This document shows, in pieces, positions 57,448-64,000 of a stretch of 64,000 nt of DNA (position 1 is the first letter of the stretch; each line of letters opens with the position of its first letter). A program made the position numbers and the translations under genes. Origin of the DNA: Branchiostoma floridae (taxonomy: Eukaryota; Chordata; Leptocardii; Amphioxiformes; Branchiostomatidae); the NCBI RefSeq assembly GCF_000003815.2, contig NC_049991.1:19025604-19089603 (forward strand), given 5' to 3'. The notes below the pieces were generated by a model. That model was not told the origin of the DNA and searched no databases. It saw only the letters and a program-made list of their open reading frames with translations.

Positions 57448-57657
57448 GTGAGTACTCTGTTATAGCCTCCCTCGCAGACTTCGAGACGGGGCGAAACTTC
57501 TTCCACGGCAAGCTATCTTTCTAGGCAAACATCCCTTTCAAGCACGGCAATCTCCCTTTCCCGGCATTAAAGAACCCTAGCCAACTTTGAAACAAGGAGA
57601 ATAACTCTGCTATGGACATGCGGGCAGGCCCGAGTGCCGCAGAACATATACAGGTGG

Positions 57658-57880
57658 TAGCCTCCATAGCAGGCTCACTGGGCCTTTTTTTTCTTTTCTT
57701 GGCTCATGATACAATTTTGCTGGCCATTTCTTTTTCTTTCTTTTTTTTTTGCACTGGGTCGCTTGCACCATAGCAGGCTCTCTGGACGACCCAGTACAAA
57801 AAGAATGGCCAGCAAAAGTGTATAATAAGCCAAGAAAAGACGACTCGAAAAAAGGCACAGAGAGCCTGCTATGGAGGCTA
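57658..57880. mobile_element. long palindromic MITE with TAGCCTCCATAGCAGGCTC ends
   Basis: Inverted arms of about 100 bp (TAGCCTCCATAGCAGGCTC; TGGCCATTCTTTTT-like; ACTGGGTCG). ATACAGGTGG stands next to both ends, so the flanks may be a target duplication of ten or more bp. It is inserted in a duplicate of the CpG-rich segment found near 57050. Confidence 0.75.
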
Positions 57881-58874
57881 CATTGTATACAGGTGGTCCG
57901 TACGTGCGGGGGCCGCCATGGCACACCGGCGGCCCGGGTCACGGTAGTCTCCGCCAGATCTCCGGGGCTGCTGACAGACATGACGGAGAAGAGTGGGAAC
58001 TAGTTGATGCGGACCATTTGCCGGAAAATGTAGAATATTCCAGTCATTACTTTCCTGCTCCAATACAAAAAAAAAGATTACACTGATCCAAAATCACCCC
58101 TGTACGAATATGGACCTGTTCAAAATGTCTTTTGTCCAAAGAAAATATACAAAGTATTGCAAAAAAAAATTAAGGCTAACTCTGGCATATCATTTGCCCT
58201 ACTTTTCAAGTTTGAACAATCATCATCCAGCAACTAAAGTAGTGATGCCAAAAAGGCGGATACATGTGATTTTCCAGAGGAATACGCCCGCTCAAGGAGG
58301 AAGTCTATTCACCATATTTGATCAATTTGTACCATTTTTTCAGCAACCAAAGACAACGCATAGGGTAAATCCTTGTCCCTCTTCAGAATGGGATATATGT
58401 AAAAAACAGTTGAAAATGTCTGGTCTGAAATATGCAGATATCTAAGTTACCAGATGGTTAACCTTTCTTAATTGTCATATTTGGACTATTCTACTATTAT
58501 TCCAGGCGCCAACTAAAGAGTAAAGTGAATGGTGTTCCTTCTTTGATACACCCTCGCTCTTGCGAATATATGATGTAGACTAGAGGCACATCCACACGTA
58601 CGAGTGCAGACGGCGGGTTCTTTACGACACAGGGACCGGTGCAGACAGCTGTGTTAAACCGGCGACGCCGTCTGCCAAGGAAAAGCAGACCCGCTAGGCC
58701 GCTACACAGGAATGCTTTTTGCCAACAACTATGCCCCTCGATCGTAAAATAGACATGCTTTTGAATGGGAGAAGGAGTAAGCGGCCCGAGTCTATCGACC
58801 ATCTTTTTGTCAAAAAGCCAACTACATAGAAAAACTTTCACAACAATTTAACAAAGACATCATCTGCTCTAGTT

Positions 58875-59053
58875 CGTTATCATCTTCAAGTAACGTTTCA
58901 TTTGTATGTTGTAAGGTGTTTTTGCCCGGCTTTCTTTTTTTCCCGTTTTCTTCATGTCGTTTGGCAGGCGGATATGAAGTAATAGAACAAAATAGAAATC
59001 CCTACAAAAACACATAAAAACAGTCGGGGCCGAACCTCTGCTAGGAGAATAGA
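58875..59053. mobile_element. partial MITE of the CTCTCC family
   Basis: The right end GGGGCCGAACCTCTGCTAGG and the core ATGTCGTTTGGCAGGCGGA match the family. The left terminus is eroded. Confidence 0.6.
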
Positions 59054-59085
59054 GAAAAGCTACGATTTTGCCCTTTTAATATCTT

Positions 59086-59122
59086 CTTAGACTTAGACTT
59101 AGACTTAGACTTAGACTTAGAT
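59086..59122 (+). repeat. (CTTAGA)n short tandem repeat
   Basis: Six near-perfect CTTAGA units in AT-rich intergenic sequence. Confidence 0.9.
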
Positions 59123-60602
59123 ATACCATCTCCTCTACTTCGCATATTCAATTCTCCTACGCAGATTCTAACCCGTGTCTTCGAGCTCTGTTCGTGTACA
59201 TAGCTAGATGAGATACATTTATCTCTGTATAGGAGAATGAAATCTTTGCACCCACCTTGTCTTGTTCTAGAGCAACATGCCGTAACGTTCTAAGAAAGTT
59301 TAAGATCCTTCAATAGCGATTCCTACGTCTCCTGAGACCAGACTGCCACGTCAGTGCACTTAGTAGTTAGACGTGTCCTGGCAAGAAAAATAGGACAGTG
59401 TCAAAAACTTGGCAGGCCAAAAATTAAGGTTAGCCAAGGTGGCGAGGTGGCGTCCAAGAACTTGTCATCGCTACACCCCCTCTGGTGACGTAGTGCTTCA
59501 AAACACTACCCGATGCTGTTCCCTTCCAACCTGCACCTGCGCCCGCACACTTACCGTGCCAGAAATACATGTGAAACTTTGGGTTTTGTTTTCTGTACTC
59601 CCTGGTATTTGCAAACAGATTTCTATAATTTTGACCTATTTCTTTATGAGTTGTAGATTATGTTTAGTTCTGAGTCATTTGCAGCGTGATATGTAGTTTC
59701 AATTCAGTCACCCAGCCCCCCCCCCATGTTTTCTTTTCATTCTGTATCATCATTTGTTTTTAATTGTTGAATATGTGCTGATGTATAAGTCAAATCAACA
59801 ACTGTACAAAGTTGTCATCACCAAAATATCGGATCAAAATGTCCATTTCCCTTGCCAGTGGTCGACCCACAAAAACGCTAAGGTCAGCAGGTTTTTTGCC
59901 ACGGTCCGGTAACCGTGAACACAACATTTTTTCCTAGGCCTAATCCACTGTAGAATCACAGTAAGGGCTTTTCTCCGACAAAGACGCCTGTCAACTAGCA
60001 TTATGCAAGAATGCCTCGCTAGCACAATCGGTAATCTTACCCGCTAGACAGGATTTGGATGTTTTTGTTCAGGCGGAGTTCTGGTTCTGTCCATGATAAA
60101 TCACACCTTAGGGAGACAGACGCACACACTAAACACACATGTAGGTGCTGACAGGTCTTGTCAGAGATTCTATACATAACTGCAAACTATGTTGTACTTA
60201 TTTCGATTGTTATAGAGTATTGTACAGTGTATATCTGTGAGATTAAAATATGATGTTGGAAATAACAGTGTCTGATGCATTTGTTGCATCACATCAGCTG
60301 AAATCTAAAACAAGCGAATCCCTTACCAGCGCACCTTATTTTTTCTAGGATTGTAAGCTAGGATTTGTAGCTATCGAAAAGGGTATCTGACCAACTTTTC
60401 TTTTCTTTTCGTAACTTTTTTGTCAAGTCTTTTCGTCCCAAGACAGATAAATTGTGCAGTAGTAGTACACATCTATTCTAGATCTGCCCCCAATTTGCTG
60501 CTGTAACCCCGCTGTCCGACATACGAGTGTCTGACAAGGGCTTTACCGCTTTACGGGCGCTCAAGCTCCGTTATGCCGATTCCCCACCGAACACTGCGGC
60601 GG

Positions 60603-62268
60603 GTTTACGGAAAAGCCTGGGCCCAGGAGCTGGGCTGGCTAGCCTGAAAGACTACCTTTTCTGGGCCCCAAGGCTATGCATGGGGTTTAGCCTGTAGCTG
60701 AAGTTTTTCCTTAGTAAAAACTGGGTCAGTGACAATTCCAGCTGTGGGTGGGATGGGGAAAGGTAACAGTTGATCATATTGCTGGGGCCGCTTGCAAAGA
60801 ACAACTCATCCAAGACTGGAAGAAAACAATCATATCATAAACTAAATTCCAACAACCAGCATCCGCAGTTCTTTGACATATGAACACAGTATGTTCTCTT
60901 TGGTTATACTTCCAGTCAGGCCTAATAAGTACGTAATAGTTACCCCATGGGCGGGGCGAGGTTTCTGTGTATATCACCAGTCCCGCCCACTGAGGGGATC
61001 TCTAGTCTCCCGAGGGCGAAGCCCGAGGGGAGACTAGAGATCCCCGAGGTGGAGGGACTGGTGATATACACAGAAAACGAGACGAAGGCCATGGGGTAAC
61101 TAACTTAGCCCATGGCATACTTCCCCGAAGCTTTTCTAGTTCATCAGCTTTACAAAATGTTACTTTATTTTGTCCTAAAAGTCCACAATCTTTCTTGTTA
61201 TTGCTTGAAAAGCTGTCACAGACAGTGTCAGGCTCAGGTCAGGCTGTAACAACACAAGGTCATTAATCTTGTCCAGACCTTCCTGGGCAATGTGCCTGGA
61301 GACAGCAAGTCTGGTCATATTCCTCTGGGCAATTAGAAGTCAAGCATAGGATAGGTCAGTTATCACATGACACTATTCTGGTCCCAGAAGATGGTCTCAA
61401 AGGTAAGCGAGGATTGGTCAGAACGGGTCACATGCATATATCACTCCTAGTTTTCAGGCAGATATCATCCCTGTTTTCTTGATATCACCACAGTTTTTCC
61501 CTCATTTGCATGAAATAGCAGCACACTTTTTTTCATAGCACCATACTATGTGGATATATCAACAGAAAATGGGGGCTTCTCATTGGCTGAGGGGAAGTAG
61601 CCATGGGCTAAAGAAAGGATTGTTGGGCCTCTTATGAAATTTCCTTGCTAATTGTGGAAAAACTGGGTTAGTGGTAACCCAAGACAACAGTTGGTCCCCT
61701 AGGATGAGGGCTGTTTGCCAAAACATCAAATTTGAAACAGATGTCCCAAACATCAAGTGTCAGCATTAAGATGCAGGAATGGATGTATGTTACGTGTTTT
61801 TATGTGTCAACCTGTATGTTTCTTAAATGCCCCATGCTCTGCTTGGTCCAATAACTTGCCACTCACCTTGCCACTACTGAGGGGGAAGGGGTTGTATATG
61901 ATGTGTACTGTTGTTTGTGTTATCCGTTTCTCTCATGCAGGACCATAACTGACAGCCACTATAAGTATTGTAGGAATGACTGGCAGTTATCATAGTCGAA
62001 GGAAAAGTAAATACACCAAGCCTGGGGGTTACTGTACTGGATGTTGATTGTTCATTGCTGTAATTGTAAACCAAACCCAATCCCCATAGATATGACCAAA
62101 CTGTGGCCTTCTGTCCAATGCACCCTGCATGCAATGAAATTGTCGGTTACCCAACTTAAAAAAAAATCCATTATGGGCCCAAACCCCATCCATAGCCTTG
62201 GGGCCCAAAAAGGGTGGCCTGGCTAGCCTGCAGGCTAGCCTGCTGGGCCCAGGCTTTTCCGTAAACCC
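60603..62268. mobile_element. 1.67-kb inverted-repeat DNA element with nested insertion
   Basis: About 100-bp inverted arms (GTTTACGGAAAAGCCTGGGC; GGGCCCCAAGGCTATG) lie at 60603-60685 and 62165-62268. CACTGCGGCGG flanks both ends as a direct repeat (60592-60602; 62269-62279), a likely target duplication. The second composite element copy sits inside. No transposase ORF was seen, so it is non-autonomous. Confidence 0.75.
60935..61612. mobile_element. composite of two inverted-repeat elements, copy 2
   Basis: Nearly identical to 55866-56532 in order and sequence but with unrelated flanks, so the pair moved or was copied as one unit. It is nested in the 60603-62268 element, which is therefore older. 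Confidence 0.85.
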
Positions 62269-62279
62269 CACTGCGGCGG

Positions 62280-63939
62280 CTTACGATGTACTTGACATTC
62301 TTCAATTCGGGACGATGCAGTGTGTTTTTAAGGGATCATGGGAAGAGGTGTTCCCTCGATGGCAACTAAAACCATGTCCTCGCGACATCTTCATGAACAT
62401 GTATATTTCATCTTCACTGTTGCCAGAACACGTTTCACTCTCCTCCCCCCCCCCCCCCCACCTTGCCAGAAATTCGATACATGCGTCTTCGAGGTCAGTA
62501 ATGTAAAGTCTTGAACTGGAATCAATGTCACGACTGAACCCATGGCATCTTCCCCTTCGAATGGACCCCCCCGTACATGTTTGTTAAACCGAGCTACATG
62601 TAAGTACAGGTCACAACACAGGCATGTTTACAAACTCACACAATTGTACAAGTGTTGTAGTCATTACGCTTAGCGTATAGATTATAGGTTTAGTTTCTGC
62701 CTGAAATTCTTGTTATAGAGAAAATGTAGGATCTTTTGAGTCTGTTTAGATCAAACTTGGCAGCTTTGACAAAACATAACTTAACTTAACCACACCTTTC
62801 TTGTTGACCGCTAACCGTCCAAAAAAAAAGAAAATTGCGCTGTCCCCGCAGCCCCATCCAGCTCATAAACCAAGACACTAAACCACTACGCCAAAAGGCT
62901 AACAGCTATTTAGCATGGTCAGTTTAGCAGTCCTTGAACCCCAATGTTACACTACATGTATCTTTCAAGCTGTAGGCAAGGCAAGACTTTTGCACACATT
63001 CACCCCACCACCCCCAACACACACACGTCCACACCTCACCAGAAACGTGAGATATGCGTCTTCGAATCTGAGATTCAAGGTCATTTAGTTGACAGTCATG
63101 GACAGAATCAAGGTCATAGAAGATCATAGAACCTACGACAGCTTTCATCGGCAGCGTAGAACAGAACCTACCTTAAGCACGGTTCTTAATACCAGGCAAC
63201 GTTGGCCGTTCAAGAATGCAGGAAACGTTTGCGATGTTTTCCGGAACGCTCGGACCTCCCCAGAGATGCCCCTCCGCCCCACACAGGGACCTGTACATCT
63301 GCCCATAAACCTTAGTAAAGCCACTCAGGGTCGGAGGGCAGCGACCTTTGCCACCTTGTGTGTGTACTGACGCATGGAGGGTTACCTGGACTTAGGGACG
63401 CCACCGAAACTCCAGAGAGGAAAGACAGAGGGGCTTACAGTTCTGCTGGTATGACCCAAAGGCGTTTCTCACTTACCGTACGGGACAATTGGAGAACTGT
63501 ACTTCATGCCTAAATGCCTGTATCTTCTAATGTCCGTGATAGGACATGTGGATCATTAATCATGGTACAAGTATAAGCTTTCCATAAATATGACTTAATG
63601 AATGTATTTAATAAAGGCAACTCCTTTAAAAAAAATATTTTTCTAGTTTTGTGATAGCAATTAAGTAGTGCAAATTACGGTGTTAACAACCATTCTACGG
63701 TGGGGCAACAAATGCTGTGGAAAACAATCTACGCTTTTCATCAGAGAACAAAATTAACAGCAAGAACGTCAAGCCTTCATTAGCAAACCGACATTGATGT
63801 CAACTAGAAGCGCCCGTTTGTGTACCCAGGGCGCCGCGCTGGGGGAGTACTGCTTGATAAGAACATGAACAGCGACGGGCGACATGGCACATCTGGTCAC
63901 CTGTCAGGGTGACGCGTCGCGGATGGTGGGATACATGTA
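62280..63939. other. intergenic, no gene recognised
   Basis: Low-complexity C runs (near 62445-62460) and AT-rich sequence. 62818-62912 has a tRNA-SINE-like head on the minus strand (TGGCGTAGTGGTTTAGTG). A donor-like CCGTACG|gtaagtg lies on the minus strand near 63470, possibly an upstream non-coding exon, unproven. Confidence 0.35.
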
Positions 63940-64000
63940 CTCTCCAAGCAGAGGTTCGGCTGCGGCTGTTTTTAAACTTTTTTTAGTCGCTTTTATCTTG
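63940..64000. mobile_element. MITE of the CTCTCC family, cut by the window end
   Basis: CTCTCCAAGCAGAGGTTCGG preceded by TA, then the family core AACTTTTTTTAGTCGC. Only the left half is visible. Confidence 0.75.

Larger units (their letters stand above)
57881..60590. other. intergenic, no gene recognised
   Basis: 57890-57990 is a partial duplicate of the CpG-rich segment near 57050-57120 (GACCACCTG, GGTGTGCCATGG-like). The remainder is AT-rich, with a MITE at 58875-59053 and a short (CTTAGA)n repeat at 59086-59122. A 111-codon frame at 58110-58445 has no recognisable domain. Confidence 0.4.

Noticed and set aside
58110-58445. 111-codon plus-strand ORF as a gene
   Set aside because: AT-rich, no recognisable domain, no splice context and no homology that I can see.

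Overview
The window looks like nuclear DNA of a cephalochordate (amphioxus, Branchiostoma-like). Genes are split into many short GT-AG exons, proteins resemble vertebrate orthologues closely, and introns are crowded with short inverted-repeat DNA elements. The species is inferred from gene content and repeat style, not from a search.

Layout. 0.4-7.8 kb: two divergent genes I cannot name, a 339-aa type I membrane protein (minus) and a 582-aa serine-rich protein (plus). 8-20.6 kb: ECD (ecdysoneless homologue, 15 coding exons, minus), with a Harbinger-like element, a foldback-like element, tRNA-derived repeats and a 3' tail built from decayed copies of its own last exon. 20.9-22.5 kb: LAMTOR2 (plus, 4 exons), divergent from ECD across about 320 bp. 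24.3-37.7 kb: a DDX5/DDX17 (p68/p72) DEAD-box helicase (plus, 13 exons) with a fully duplicated motif-Ia exon, partial copies of exon 8 and two candidate stop-containing exons. 38.9-48.7 kb: two tandem STRA6-like retinol-transporter paralogues (minus). 49.5-57.0 kb: a carbohydrate-sulfotransferase-like gene (minus) whose probable first exon lies 5.4 kb upstream, across an intron filled by a tandem array of MITE-bearing units. 57-64 kb: no convincing gene, mostly nested inverted-repeat elements.

The genes do not form a pathway. What unites the window is its mode of change: at least ten local tandem duplications copy an exon or an exon edge with its splice site. Most copies have decayed. The DDX5/17 exon 6 pair is intact and reads as a mutually exclusive exon pair. 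Exon coordinates were read by eye from splice sites and reading phase. For the five main genes (ECD, LAMTOR2, DDX5/17, STRA6-like at 38.9 kb, 582-aa gene) the summed exon lengths keep one frame from start to stop.
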